Both the position numbers and the translations under genes were made by a program. From assembly GCF_030813235.1 (NCBI RefSeq), contig NZ_JAUSUB010000033.1, positions 1 to 59,507 of the forward strand: a stretch of 59,507 bases of DNA, read 5' to 3'. The notes below the pieces were generated by a model. That model made no database searches and was not told the DNA's origin. It worked only from the letters and a program-made list of their open reading frames with translations. The stretch comes from Cytobacillus purgationiresistens. GTDB lineage: Bacteria > Bacillota > Bacilli > Bacillales > Cytobacillaceae. Positions 38,764 to 50,629 of this stretch are shown here, in pieces (position 1 is the stretch's first letter; each line of letters starts with the position of its first letter).

Positions 38764-39604
38764 CCAATTTCCCTCCCGAATTTAATATATGAGCGAAGAA
38801 ATTTCCTGCTGTCACATTAATTTGCTTCTCTTTCACATCAACGTCTGAAAGGCGCACCAAAGATAAGTGATCATTAACAAGACGCTCCTCAGATTTTTCA
38901 GCTTCAACTAAAACTGCAATCCCCGCAAGCTTTGCTTTAAACTCATCAAGCATGCTTACCATACCGTTGACTGTGCCTCCAGCCTTCATAAAATCATCTA
39001 CAATCAAAACATTTGAGCCTTCGTCCAAGCTTCTTTTCGACAGGACCATTGTTTGAATTCTTTTGGCAGAGCCTGATACATAGTTAATGCTTACAGTAGA
39101 ACCTTCCGTCACTCTACTATCTCTTCTTGCTATCACTACAGGTACATTCAAATAGTTCGCAACTGCATAAGCAAGTGCTATTCCCTTTGTAGCAACAGTC
39201 ATAACAACATCTATTTCTTTATCAGCGAAAGCAGACGCAAATAGACGTCCACATTGTTGCACAATGAGAGGATCACCTAATATATCTGTCATATAAAGGT
39301 ATCCGCCAGGCAGCAACCTGTCAGGGCTGGCAATCAACTCACAAAGATCCGCAATAATCGGCGCTGCATCCTCTTTCCTTACCCTCACCTGATACCTTAC
39401 TCCGCCTGCCGCTCCAGGAACAGTTTGTAATGTCCCGATTCCACGATGCTCAAAGGTTTCTTTTATTATCGCTAGATCTTCACTAATGGAAGACTTTGCC
39501 GATCCATATCTTTCAGAGAAAAAGGTTAAGGATACCAAATGACGCGGGTGTTCTAATAAATAATTTGTCATATCTATTAAACGCTCGCTCCGTCGAAATT
39601 TCAT
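38741..39604 (-). CDS. purR: Purine operon repressor PurR
   Basis: A PRPP-responsive repressor of purine synthesis genes. The 287-residue protein has an N-terminal winged-helix DNA-binding domain ([54 protein letters not shown]) and a C-terminal phosphoribosyltransferase-like domain with the PRPP motif [20 protein letters not shown] lies before the ATG. ridA follows in an overlapping frame. Confidence 0.97.
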   Translation of the reverse strand: MKFRRSERLIDMTNYLLEHPRHLVSLTFFSERYGSAKSSISEDLAIIKETFEHRGIGTLQTVPGAAGGVRYQVRVRKEDAAPIIADLCELIASPDRLLPGGYLYMTDILGDPLIVQQCGRLFASAFADKEIDVVMTVATKGIALAYAVANYLNVPVVIARRDSRVTEGSTVSINYVSGSAKRIQTMVLSKRSLDEGSNVLIVDDFMKAGGTVNGMVSMLDEFKAKLAGIAVLVEAEKSEERLVNDHLSLVRLSDVDVKEKQINVTAGNFFAHILNSGGKLDESHSNK

Positions 39605-39665
39605 GATTGGAACCCTCCTATCAAATCCGAATATTTTAACGTTAATATATCATTAATGTACGGAT

Positions 39666-40535
39666 TTAATCAAGTCTATGTCTTTCACCAAGCATACGCA
39701 CTGCGAATACCTGATCACAGAAGCCTCTAAGGCCATTATAAATTCGGTGCATTCTAGAGTCATGATGAACAAGACCAAAAACGGTCGGACCGCTGCCGCT
39801 CATTAATACTGAATCTGCGCCAAACCTTTTCATTTGCTCTTTAATTTGATTGACCTCTGGATGCATTTTCAAGGTTACATCCTCAAGTACATTCGCCAAA
39901 CGGTTACAAACAAGATGGTAATCACCTGTATCAATTGCATGAATCATCTCTCTTGTATTTGGATGCGTCACTCCGTTTAAGTTCAGTCGTCGATAAACAT
40001 CCGCTGTAGAAACCCCAATAAACGGCTTTGCTAAGATTACCCAGCAAGTTGGCGGGGCAGGGAGCGGTTGAATAATTTCCCCTCTTCCGGTAGCAAGGGC
40101 TGTCCCCCCATATACACAGAAGGATACATCCGAACCGATTTCCGCTCCAATCTCCGCTAATTCATCCAATGACAAACCTAATCCCCATAACCTGTTCAAT
40201 CCACGGAGCGCTGCAGCTGCATCACTGCTCCCCCCGGCCAGACCCGCCGCTACTGGTATGACCTTCTCGATAGCTATGCTAACGCCTTTATTAACATGAA
40301 AGCGTTCCTTTAGCAAAACCGCTGCTTGATAAGCTAGGTTTCTATGGTCATCAGGCACAAAACGATTATGCGAAATAATTTTAATTTCATTTGTATCTAG
40401 TAATGTTAATTCGAGGCGATCTGCTAAATCAATGGTTGTCATAATCATTTCAACCTCATGATATCCGTCATCCCGCTTGCGCAGAACATCCAATGATAAA
40501 TTGATCTTAGCAGGAGCCTTAACCAAAAGCTTCAA
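39666..40535 (-). CDS. ispE: 4-diphosphocytidyl-2-C-methyl-D-erythritol kinase
   Basis: A GHMP kinase of the MEP isoprenoid pathway. The 289-residue protein starts [32 protein letters not shown], has the ATP glycine loop [22 protein letters not shown], and the C-terminal [12 protein letters not shown] chose TTG at 40535, preceded by GGTGG at 5 nt, because it gives the same 289-residue length as the B. subtilis enzyme; the in-frame ATG at 40571 adds 12 residues without a ribosome site. Confidence 0.93.
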   Translation of the reverse strand: MKLLVKAPAKINLSLDVLRKRDDGYHEVEMIMTTIDLADRLELTLLDTNEIKIISHNRFVPDDHRNLAYQAAVLLKERFHVNKGVSIAIEKVIPVAAGLAGGSSDAAAALRGLNRLWGLGLSLDELAEIGAEIGSDVSFCVYGGTALATGRGEIIQPLPAPPTCWVILAKPFIGVSTADVYRRLNLNGVTHPNTREMIHAIDTGDYHLVCNRLANVLEDVTLKMHPEVNQIKEQMKRFGADSVLMSGSGPTVFGLVHHDSRMHRIYNGLRGFCDQVFAVRMLGERHRLD

Positions 40536-40674
40536 AGTCTCCACCCACTTTATAAAATTCAGCGACTCCATTTTTTGTCCTATTTTACCACAAAACTCGA
40601 AAAGTAAGACCTCTTACGAAATATTATTCAATATTAAGATTAGTTCATGCTTTGCCGACCGCTGAAATGGGAGC

Positions 40675-40710
40675 GAAAAATAAAGCCGAAGCGCTAGGCC
40701 TCGGCTTTAA
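40675..40710 (-). terminator. sspF terminator
   Basis: Minus-strand stem AAAGCCGA / TCGGCTTT around an internal GGCCTAGCGC loop, followed by ATTTTTC, between sspF and ispE. Confidence 0.85.
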
Positions 40711-40746
40711 GCAGTGGTCTTATTTATGATTTTAGCAAGTATACGT

Positions 40747-40923
40747 TCAGCCTTTATTTTGAAGGTTTTGCTGTGCCATTTCTACTGCACGTTTGACCAT
40801 ATTGCCAGCATCCTTAGCCGTAATGCCGCCCCAGCCTTCTTTTTGGACAACATCATAAAAACCAAGCTCTTTTGCAATTTCTTCTTTTAGACCTTGTGAC
40901 ATGATGCTTTTTCTCCTGCTCAT
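40747..40923 (-). CDS. sspF: Small acid-soluble spore protein, alpha/beta-type (SspF)
   Basis: A 58-residue alpha/beta-type SASP that coats spore DNA. It reads [54 protein letters not shown] and matches the minor SASP SspF, including the GGNMVK-like DAGNMVKRA box. The ATG at 40923 has AAAGGAG 9 nt upstream; the ATG one codon earlier is equally possible. CATAATA at 40954-40960 resembles a sigma-G -10, but I see no convincing -35. Confidence 0.9.
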   Translation of the reverse strand: MSRRKSIMSQGLKEEIAKELGFYDVVQKEGWGGITAKDAGNMVKRAVEMAQQNLQNKG

Positions 40924-41009
40924 CATCATCCACTCCTTTTCACTGCCTGTTCTTATTATGTCAATGTAGACTATCGTTAACCCATTTATTTTTCTTATTA
41001 GAAACCATA

Positions 41010-41040
41010 CAAAAAAGCCGCAAACTTTTTGTTTGCAGCT
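41010..41040 (-). terminator. veg terminator
   Basis: Minus-strand stem GCTGCAAAC / GTTTGCGGC around AAAAA, followed by TTTTTTG, about 20 nt after veg and before sspF. Confidence 0.88.
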
Positions 41041-41060
41041 TTCTTTTGAAGTCATATATG

Positions 41061-41324
41061 TCAGCTTAAAGCAACATGTCCTGATGTGTCCTCGTAGAAG
41101 GTAATTTGAACCGTTTCTGTTAAAACATCCGCATAGCTGTAAGATACACGTTCAAACGCATTTTCATCTTGATCTAATTCAATGACGAATACAGATGGAT
41201 ATGTTTCTGCTAAAACGCCTGAACGCTCAATTGTCTTTCTGCGTCCGCCATTAGCCTTGAGCAAGAGTCTTTTTCCAAGATTTGAATCAAGAGCTTTTTT
41301 AATATCCGATAATGTTTTTGCCAT
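41061..41324 (-). CDS. veg: Veg protein
   Basis: A small, highly expressed protein (87 residues): [72 protein letters not shown]. In B. subtilis Veg affects biofilm formation through SinR; it also carries a YorX-like KOW-type beta fold. The ATG at 41324 has GAGGTGG upstream. Two strong promoters precede it. Confidence 0.95.
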   Translation of the reverse strand: MAKTLSDIKKALDSNLGKRLLLKANGGRRKTIERSGVLAETYPSVFVIELDQDENAFERVSYSYADVLTETVQITFYEDTSGHVALS

Positions 41325-41345
41325 TCGGTCCACCTCACTATGTAA

Positions 41346-41374
41346 AGTATATCACGCTGACACAAAATAGTCAA
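41346..41374 (-). promoter_or_regulatory. veg proximal promoter
   Basis: Minus-strand -35 TTGACT (41369-41374) and -10 TATACT (41346-41351) with a 17-bp spacer, just upstream of veg. Confidence 0.75.
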
Positions 41375-41386
41375 ATAAAAATATAA

Positions 41387-41416
41387 ATTATAACAGTTAT
41401 TAAATTTAGTTGTCAA
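41387..41416 (-). promoter_or_regulatory. veg distal promoter
   Basis: Perfect -35 TTGACA (41411-41416) and perfect -10 TATAAT (41387-41392) with an 18-bp spacer, in tandem with the proximal promoter. Tandem strong promoters are also known at B. subtilis veg. Confidence 0.75.
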
Positions 41417-41555
41417 TATATTTTCATCTACTTTTTCTGCTATTTTTCAACAACTATAGTTTTTCCCTTAAATTAGGTAAATATGTGCATGAAATTAATC
41501 ATATATTGGAAAACAAGAAAAAATAGGTTATTAGTTCACACTTTTACTCTTTTCA

Positions 41556-41800
41556 AGAAAAGCGCAAGCGCCTTGCTCTATCAATGATCGCAGACTAAGG
41601 ACTCCACTTCCTGTGGTAACGTCTGGATGCCCCATATCCTGTGGGCACAGGACACAGAAGGGCTTCAGCTGATAAAGGAAACATGGTTAGCGAACCGATG
41701 TCGACTTATCGCAGTGAGGAGAACTGAAGTTTGATAGGCGCTAGGACGCTTGCGCTCCACATTTTTTGAAAAAATTTCTTTGTCTTGCTTCGAATATTTG
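41556..41800. repeat. Family B repeat, copy 3, with long insert
   Basis: GAAAAGCGCAAGCGCCTTGCTC opens the element. CTCCACTTCCTGTGGTAACG and the block GATAAAGGAAACATGG...GAACCGATGTCGACTTATCGCA...AGGAGAACTGAAGTTTGATAGG follow, and it closes with AGGCGCTAGGACGCTTGCGC and TTGAAAAAATTTCTTTGTC. It lies in the veg-yabG gap; 41420-41555 shows only AT-rich sequence and 41811-41845 the yabG terminator. Confidence 0.75.
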
Positions 41801-41810
41801 AGAATGGATG

Positions 41811-41845
41811 AAAAAACAGGCATGCCTATTCACAAGAAATACCTG
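41811..41845 (-). terminator. yabG terminator
   Basis: Minus-strand stem CAGGTAT / ATGCCTG followed by TTTTTT, immediately after the yabG stop. Confidence 0.8.
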
Positions 41846-42739
41846 CTACACTTCTTCATCTGTATTAGTGTTCTCTTGATGAAACGGCATTCCAGTTCTT
41901 AGCACACCCATTGTTTCTATACCGCCTAAGCCTCTTTCACCAGTTAATGTGTTCCTCAATACATCCCACACATTAATATGGTCAATAAATGGGGTAAAAC
42001 TAATTTTACTAACGATATAAACGGGATCTAACGCGTGTATATTCACTCTTGAGGGCGAGCTTGCAAAATTGGCACCAGCATGAATAAGCGATTCAAAATG
42101 CGATTGACAGGCACCAGCAAAGATCACAAGCTGATCCAAGTGAGGAATCCTTCTGCGGGCTTCACGCACGGTTTGAACAAAATGCTTTGAATGCCGATAA
42201 GCATTAATATTATTCTTGTCACCCTTTGTTTTAGAATAGGCATCATGTCCTGTGATAACTAAAATATCCGGCCTATAATAATCGATGAGTTCACCAACCT
42301 TATTCTGCATCTCTTTCTCGCTGCAATGAATACCTGTCACCGGCACACCAATTTTTTCATATAATGAAAGGCATTTCTTCAAATACGATTGATCCCCATC
42401 TAAGTGAAGAACCCTGCCAGGCAATTGGAAATAATTGAATGATTTGCTATAACCATCTGTTGCAGCAAACTCTTGTTTCTCATTTAACAAACTTACATCT
42501 TGGCGAAATAATTCTAAAGACTGCGCTTCTAAAGAACGGTATTCTTGTGCAATCTTCCTTCTATCCGACTGACTCATCACAATTAAATCCTCATAAGGAG
42601 CATCTGCAATTAGCCGTATATCCTCCCCGTATAGCACCGCCTGCTTCTTCCCACCCTGTTCCTTTATGTCTATCACCCGAAACATAATATCACAATGGTA
42701 AGAGATCCTCCCGACGATATCCATCATATTTATTGTCAC
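41846..42739 (-). CDS. yabG: Sporulation-specific protease YabG
   Basis: A spore-coat maturation cysteine protease, 297 residues. The core LHLDGDQSYLKKCLSLYEKIGVPVTGIHC, PDILVITGHDAYSKTKG, QLVIFAGACQSHFESLIHAGANFASSPSRVNIHALDPVYI is nearly invariant in the family. In B. subtilis it is transcribed by sigma-K and processes coat proteins. The GTG at 42739 has GGAG 8 nt upstream. It lies between rsmA and veg, the conserved position. Confidence 0.93.
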   Translation of the reverse strand: MTINMMDIVGRISYHCDIMFRVIDIKEQGGKKQAVLYGEDIRLIADAPYEDLIVMSQSDRRKIAQEYRSLEAQSLELFRQDVSLLNEKQEFAATDGYSKSFNYFQLPGRVLHLDGDQSYLKKCLSLYEKIGVPVTGIHCSEKEMQNKVGELIDYYRPDILVITGHDAYSKTKGDKNNINAYRHSKHFVQTVREARRRIPHLDQLVIFAGACQSHFESLIHAGANFASSPSRVNIHALDPVYIVSKISFTPFIDHINVWDVLRNTLTGERGLGGIETMGVLRTGMPFHQENTNTDEEV

Positions 42740-42864
42740 TGTCGTCACTCCAATTAGGCCGTTTCCGAATCTGTTTCAGTGTTAAAATATGCATGGGTGC
42801 ACAAACTTGTGCCTGGAAGAGCCTGTTTATTACTAAAACAGCGTTTGAATACAATCAAATTAAT

Positions 42865-43155
42865 TCAAAGCAGCATTAAAACGATTTCTTTGAAAAATGG
42901 CGGTATCATACATCCCATTTCCTCAACAGCTACTGTACTTGCGTTTTTATGTCTCCACGGATGATAGATGCCCATTGGGTTGATACTCATTAAAAACCAT
43001 TTTCGAATAGTGAGAAAGCCTGCAAGCAGGTAAGCACCCTTTTTAAGGGTCCTGTTTACTTTTCCATTTACCAAGGCTTTTTTACAGTAAAAACCGATCC
43101 CGCATTCCTCTGTGAACACCAATAAAGGGGTTCCCCAAAAATGATACTTAATCAC
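42865..43155 (-). other. Doubtful 96-codon ORF in the rsmA-yabG gap
   Basis: The frame opens with GTG at 43155 and runs 96 codons (MIKYHFWGTPLLVFTEECG...PPFFKEIVLMLL). I recognise no family, there is no ribosome site, and its 5' end lies inside an imperfect palindrome. The 433-bp gap 42749-43181 otherwise holds only short hairpins (43028-43050) and no convincing promoter. I regard this as probably non-coding. Confidence 0.15.
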
Positions 43156-43172
43156 TTTTTAGGGCACCCCTT
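43129..43172 (-). repeat. Imperfect palindrome after rsmA
   Basis: GGGGTGCCCTAAAAAGTGAT and its complement-like partner ATCATTTTTGGGGAACCCC form a long stem with a few bulges about 10 nt after the rsmA stop. It could terminate rsmA, but no T-run follows. Confidence 0.6.
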
Positions 43173-43181
43173 TGTCTTTGA

Positions 43182-44613
<1,432 letters not shown>

Positions 44614-44662
44614 AGATCCTCCTCACAAACTTACCTTGTAAAAAACGCGAAGTTTTCACAAT

Positions 44663-44769
44663 AAGAAAAGCGCAAGCGCCTTGCTCACCCTTAGGCATAG
44701 ACCATAGAGAGGGTAGGCACTGAAGCTGGACATTTTCAAATTGAAAAATTTATACTTTCTTGTCTTTCA
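44663..44769. repeat. Family B repeat, copy 4
   Basis: GAAAAGCGCAAGCGCCTTGCTC, then ACCCTTAGGCATAGACC, then GCACTGAAGCTGGACATT and TTGAAAAATTTATACTTTC. It lies upstream of rnmV in the yabE-rnmV gap (44614-44938), the remainder of which is AT-rich and carries no gene. Confidence 0.75.
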
Positions 44770-44940
44770 ATAAAATAAATTAAGCTTTCTTAAAAAAAAT
44801 GATTTATTTGCAAAAAAGTTGAAACATTTTTGTAATGTTTATCGTCTAATTATATATAAATGTATAAGATTCACATTCATGACCTTTATTATATATGAAA
44901 CTGACTTCAAACAAAAAGTCCACATGAAATATACCACATA

Positions 44941-44971
44941 AAAAAGCAGAGGACGAATCCCCTGCACAAAA
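44941..44971 (-). terminator. yabE terminator
   Basis: Minus-strand stem GCAGGGGA / TCCTCTGC around TTCG, followed by six T residues, just after the yabE stop. Confidence 0.92.
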
Positions 44972-44975
44972 ATGA

Positions 44976-46187
44976 TTAATTAAGAATTTTAATTTTTACT
45001 TGCTTACGTCCCCAACGATAAGCGTCAGATTTATCAGCAAAGAAAACATCAATCTTATTGCCCTTAATAGCAGAACCTGTATCGGCAGCTACAGCATAGC
45101 CATATCCTTCCACATACACTTTAGTACCCAATGGAATGACGCTCGGATCTACTGCAATAACCTTGGCTCCCGGGTTCGCCTTTAGATTAATCCCTGTAGC
45201 AGTTGTACCGGAACACCCATTACAACTAGCAGTATAGGCTGTTGAGCTTACATACATTTCCTTGCCGCTCGGCTGTCCATTCGTGTTCGTTCCGCGTGAA
45301 GCAACTTGCATGACAGGTGCCGCTTTTGTACCGACCGCTACCACTTTATCTTTTTTGTCTTTTACAGTATTTTCACTAAGTAATTTTCTTGAGACCTCTT
45401 TGCCATTTTCACGTACGATTTCGTATTCTTTTTTCAAAAGACCTTCCTGGCCGTCTTCAACAACCTTTTCTGCGCCTTTATCCATGCTGTTGTCTTTTCT
45501 TGTAACAACGGCAAAACGAATAGGTTCTTCCACTACATCGGTGACTTTTTCAACGCGAATGACCTTTATTTCGTCATCTTCTTTGATTGTCTCTTCCAAT
45601 TTTGGCTCAACACGATCTAAATGATTCAGCTTAATATCATGATCTGATAAAAAGTCAGCGACCGTAGTCGAAGTTGTCCATAGCTGTGACTCTTTCCCTC
45701 CGTCAGCTACCTTGAGCTGAAAAGCCTTATCAATCTCGACTTCCATCTCATGTTGAATGGCTTCTTCCGGAAGCGGCTGTACGACATCGTGCTTATTTAC
45801 TTCAACATTCTGCTCCTCGAGCAGCTCTTGAACTGTATCAGCAGTCGTCCATACTTGATCCTTCTCATTACCTTGCTTAATTACCACCTGTTTTGCTGGT
45901 TCCCAAACTACCTCTAAGTTATTTTTCACCTGGGTATTTACCGAGGGAAATACATAATCTTCTGAGCGTAATCCGATATCCATATCATCAAATATATCTT
46001 GAATGGTCTTTGCATGTGTTTTTATAACTTGGTCCTGGCCATCTAGTGTAAGTGCGACTGTTTTCTTCGATGTTTCGAAAATCAGAAAGCCGCAGGCAGC
46101 TGCAAATACTATTAGACTAGCAGAAATAATGGCCCAATTCTTCTTACTCAAAGACTTGGATAACAGGTTTTTCATGTATTTTATCAC
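44976..46187 (-). CDS. yabE: RpfB/YabE-like cell-wall protein with DUF348, G5 and 3D domains
   Basis: A secreted or anchored wall hydrolase of 403 residues. It has an N-terminal membrane segment (about 19-40), three DUF348 repeats (for example VALTLDGQDQVIKTHAKTIQDIF and WTTADTVQELLEEQNVEVNKHDVVQPL), a G5 domain (VEEPIRFAVVTRKDNSMDKGAEKVVEDGQEGLLKKEYEIVRENGKEVSRKLL), and a C-terminal 3D domain with YVSSTAYTASC...VIAVDPSVIPLGTKVYVEGYGYAVAADTGSAIKGNKIDVF. The GTG at 46187 has AGGAGG 11 nt upstream; ATG 46175 is an alternative. Confidence 0.9.
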   Translation of the reverse strand: MIKYMKNLLSKSLSKKNWAIISASLIVFAAACGFLIFETSKKTVALTLDGQDQVIKTHAKTIQDIFDDMDIGLRSEDYVFPSVNTQVKNNLEVVWEPAKQVVIKQGNEKDQVWTTADTVQELLEEQNVEVNKHDVVQPLPEEAIQHEMEVEIDKAFQLKVADGGKESQLWTTSTTVADFLSDHDIKLNHLDRVEPKLEETIKEDDEIKVIRVEKVTDVVEEPIRFAVVTRKDNSMDKGAEKVVEDGQEGLLKKEYEIVRENGKEVSRKLLSENTVKDKKDKVVAVGTKAAPVMQVASRGTNTNGQPSGKEMYVSSTAYTASCNGCSGTTATGINLKANPGAKVIAVDPSVIPLGTKVYVEGYGYAVAADTGSAIKGNKIDVFFADKSDAYRWGRKQVKIKILN

Positions 46188-46218
46188 GATGAAAATTGCC
46201 TCCTTTTCTCTCGGAGTG

Positions 46219-46247
46219 ATTATATAGAGTATCTTGCTGGCTGTCAA
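46219..46247 (-). promoter_or_regulatory. Consensus sigma-A promoter of yabE
   Basis: Perfect TTGACA (46242-46247) and perfect TATAAT (46219-46224) with exactly 17 bp between, 32 nt before the start. The upstream stretch 46257-46629 (373 bp) is AT-rich; I see no gene or repeat in it. Confidence 0.85.
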
Positions 46248-46629
46248 CACTCTCAATTTCGATTTTTCAAGAAAGGCTAATTTCTTACACTGCTAGAAAA
46301 AAGCATTTACCCTCTGAAAACAGCAAGGGGACTGGGAAAGTTTAAACTCTTCACTACACCTCCTGTAATTGCTCTCTTCTTTCATAAAAAATAATTTCTC
46401 AAAGCATTTTTCAGCTTTTCTTTCCCAAATTATTCTCCATAACCAACCTTATTCCCTCTTGAAAAATCAGAATATTCCCAAACATAGTCTCTATTATGCA
46501 AAAAAACATAGAATTTGGAAAGCGAGAGTTATCGACATGGTTATCCTATGAGACCGCAAACTCATGTAGAACTTTTTAGAATAAGAAAAAAATTGGACAA
46601 GCTTCGCTTACATCTGACATAATCCGCTA

Positions 46630-47397
46630 TCAGTTTATGCCGAATAATTTTTTTGCATTTTCGGTTGTTACCCTTGCAACTTCCTCTACTGTAAGCTCCT
46701 TAATCTCTGCAATTTGCTCTGCCACAAGTGTCACATAGCTTGGTTCATTTCTTTTTCCACGGTAAGGATGTGGTGCTAAATATGGACAATCTGTCTCAAT
46801 TAATAATTTTTCAAGCGGGATGTCTGCCGCAACCTCTTTCGGTTTTTTTGCATTTTTAAAAGTAACTGGTCCTCCTAGTGAAATATAGAAGTTCATGTCC
46901 ACACATTCCTTTGCTACTTCTGGACTTCCACTGAAACAATGCATGATCCCCCCTACTTCTTCTGCCCCTTCATCCTTTAAAATTTCTACGATATCTGCTG
47001 TTGCTTCACGGTTATGAATCACAATCGGCAATTTCACTTTTTTCGCAAGCTGAATTTGCTTCCTGAATACTTCCTTTTGGACATCTTTTGGTGATTTATC
47101 CCAATGATAATCAAGTCCCATTTCTCCGATTGCTACTACCTTCGGATGGCTGGTAAGCCCTTCAATCCATCCAAGATCCTCATCAGTCATATCAATCGCA
47201 TCTACTGGATGCCAGCCTATGCTTGCATAAAGGAAATCATATTCCTCAATTAATTCCATCGCTTTATTGATGGTTGGCCGATCAAATCCTACTACAACCA
47301 TGTTGGAAATTCCCGCTGTTTGCGCCCTATCAATGACTTCTTTTAAATCCTCGTTATATTGTTGATCATTTAAATGAACATGCGTATCAAAAAACAT
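46630..47397 (-). CDS. yabD: TatD-family metal-dependent DNase (YabD)
   Basis: A 255-residue TIM-barrel metallohydrolase. Metal ligands are visible in FFDTHVHLND, GEMGLDYHWD (Glu), VIHNREA, MHCFSG and LLIETDCPYLAPHPYRGKRNEP. The family has 3'-5' exonuclease activity. The ATG at 47397 has AAAGGAG 8 nt upstream. It follows metG with a terminator between, matching B. subtilis yabD downstream of metS. Confidence 0.95.
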   Translation of the reverse strand: MFFDTHVHLNDQQYNEDLKEVIDRAQTAGISNMVVVGFDRPTINKAMELIEEYDFLYASIGWHPVDAIDMTDEDLGWIEGLTSHPKVVAIGEMGLDYHWDKSPKDVQKEVFRKQIQLAKKVKLPIVIHNREATADIVEILKDEGAEEVGGIMHCFSGSPEVAKECVDMNFYISLGGPVTFKNAKKPKEVAADIPLEKLLIETDCPYLAPHPYRGKRNEPSYVTLVAEQIAEIKELTVEEVARVTTENAKKLFGIN

Positions 47398-47569
47398 CCA
47401 ATCTTCTCCTTTTATCATTTTTTATATTTGTGTTACAAATATTTCATAGTGATATCAAAAAGTATATGCAAAGAGTATTATCCTAATATAGATAAAACGT
47501 TACTCATATTAATCAAAATGAATTGATATTTATAATATTTCACGATTTTATTTTTTAAAAATATTATTT

Positions 47570-47628
47570 AAAAAAGAAAAACATAGAAATGTTCTTCGTA
47601 AGCCTTTCTACGTCAACATTTCTATGTC
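47570..47628 (-). terminator. metG terminator
   Basis: Minus-strand outer stem ACATAGAAATGTT / AACATTTCTATGT with a second stem CGTAGAAAG-type / CTTACG in its loop, followed by TTTTCTTTTTT. The nested stems make it unusually long. The rest of 47419-47569 is AT-rich. Confidence 0.88.
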
Positions 47629-47659
47629 CGCTTATTTGTAATAAATCAGATGGCTGTTC

Positions 47660-49630
<1,971 letters not shown>

Positions 49631-50036
49631 TCATTCATATTGTCCCCATACAAACTTTTAAGAACAGTTTCTGCTTAACGAGCATTGATAAAACAAAGGA
49701 CAAAGTCCAAAGAAAATATCCTCTGTGACGTTGAACCTCATTCCTGTCTTAAAGTATAAAGATCCCATCAAATAGACGAGAGTTCTCATATAAACGTTCT
49801 CAGTTTGACGACAAATATATTCGATTAAAATCATCCGCACAGGTATCAACTTTCCACATATGCAGTTCCTTCTATTGTACACGATTATATTCGTCAGCTT
49901 TACCTCTTATATCAACAAAATATACCTAAAAATAATAATTTGTGCAAGAAAATGAAATATACTAGTAATTCCGCGTTCCGGGCTCAAAATCTACTGTAAT
50001 TATATATGACTATTTCCTTCATCAAGTCATAAGAAA

Positions 50037-50053
50037 TGACGAATTTTGTCGAA
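50037..50053 (+). promoter_or_regulatory. Second pair of Spo0A-box-like sites upstream of abrB
   Basis: TGACGAA (50037-50043) and TGTCGAA (50047-50053) lie 10 bp apart, the same spacing as the abrB pair but in opposite order, about 195 bp upstream of it. A -10-like TATATT follows at 50060-50065. They lie in the metG-abrB gap (49619-50293), which holds no gene. Confidence 0.55.
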
Positions 50054-50185
50054 ATTTGTTATATTATGTTTTGGCCTTTTTAAATGTATTTTTAACGGTC
50101 ATTTTCCCCTCTTTGAACTTAATTCCTTTCATATCAAGGATTAGAACCGTGTAAATAATTGCCACCAAATAATAATATAAAGTAA

Positions 50186-50214
50186 TTGACGAATATGGTA
50201 ATGGCTGGTATTAT
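50186..50214 (+). promoter_or_regulatory. abrB sigma-A promoter
   Basis: -35 TTGACG (50186-50191), 17-bp spacer, -10 TATTAT (50209-50214). The start of transcription would be near 50221, just before two Spo0A boxes. Confidence 0.75.
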
Positions 50215-50232
50215 AATAACAACAGAGATTTT

Positions 50233-50249
50233 TGTCGAATAATGACGAA
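50233..50249 (+). promoter_or_regulatory. Spo0A boxes of abrB
   Basis: TGTCGAA (50233-50239, perfect) and TGACGAA (50243-50249, one mismatch), 10 bp apart, lie just downstream of the promoter start. In B. subtilis Spo0A~P represses abrB from the same arrangement. Confidence 0.85.
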
Positions 50250-50293
50250 AAAAGATAAATATTACTTTTGGAGAATTGAGAGGAGAAATTATT

Positions 50294-50587
50294 ATGAAAT
50301 CTACTGGTATTGTTCGTAAAGTTGATGAGCTAGGTCGTGTGGTTATTCCAATCGAATTAAGACGTACACTTGGTATTGCAGAAAAGGACGCTCTTGAGAT
50401 TTATGTTGATGATGAAAAAATCATCCTAAAAAAATACAAGCCAAACATGACTTGCCAAGTTACAGGTGAAGTGTCAGATGATAACATCTCACTTGCTGGC
50501 GGTAAATTAATCTTAAGTCGCGATGGTGCTGAGCAATTATTAAAAGAGATCCAAAATAGTTTCGAACTTTCAAAGCAACAAGCATAA
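50294..50587 (+). CDS. abrB: Transition state regulator AbrB
   Basis: A tetrameric DNA-binding repressor of stationary-phase and sporulation genes such as spoVG. The 97-residue protein starts MKSTGIVRKVDELGRVVIPIELRRTLGIAEKDALEIYVDDEKIILKKYKPNMTCQVTGEVSDDN, nearly identical to B. subtilis AbrB over the DNA-binding half (1-54). The ATG at 50294 has GAGGAG 8 nt upstream. It is one of few plus-strand genes, as AbrB also runs opposite its neighbours in B. subtilis. Confidence 0.97.
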   Translation: MKSTGIVRKVDELGRVVIPIELRRTLGIAEKDALEIYVDDEKIILKKYKPNMTCQVTGEVSDDNISLAGGKLILSRDGAEQLLKEIQNSFELSKQQA

Positions 50588-50592
50588 ATAGC

Positions 50593-50626
50593 TAAAGGCT
50601 TCTCTTCCTGAGAAGCCTTTTTATTT
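50593..50626 (+). terminator. abrB terminator
   Basis: Stem AAAGGCTTCTC / GAGAAGCCTTT followed by TTTTATTT, just after the abrB stop. It lies between two convergent genes (abrB and rsmI), and its A-rich other side may serve rsmI weakly. Confidence 0.9.
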
Positions 50627-50629
50627 ACC

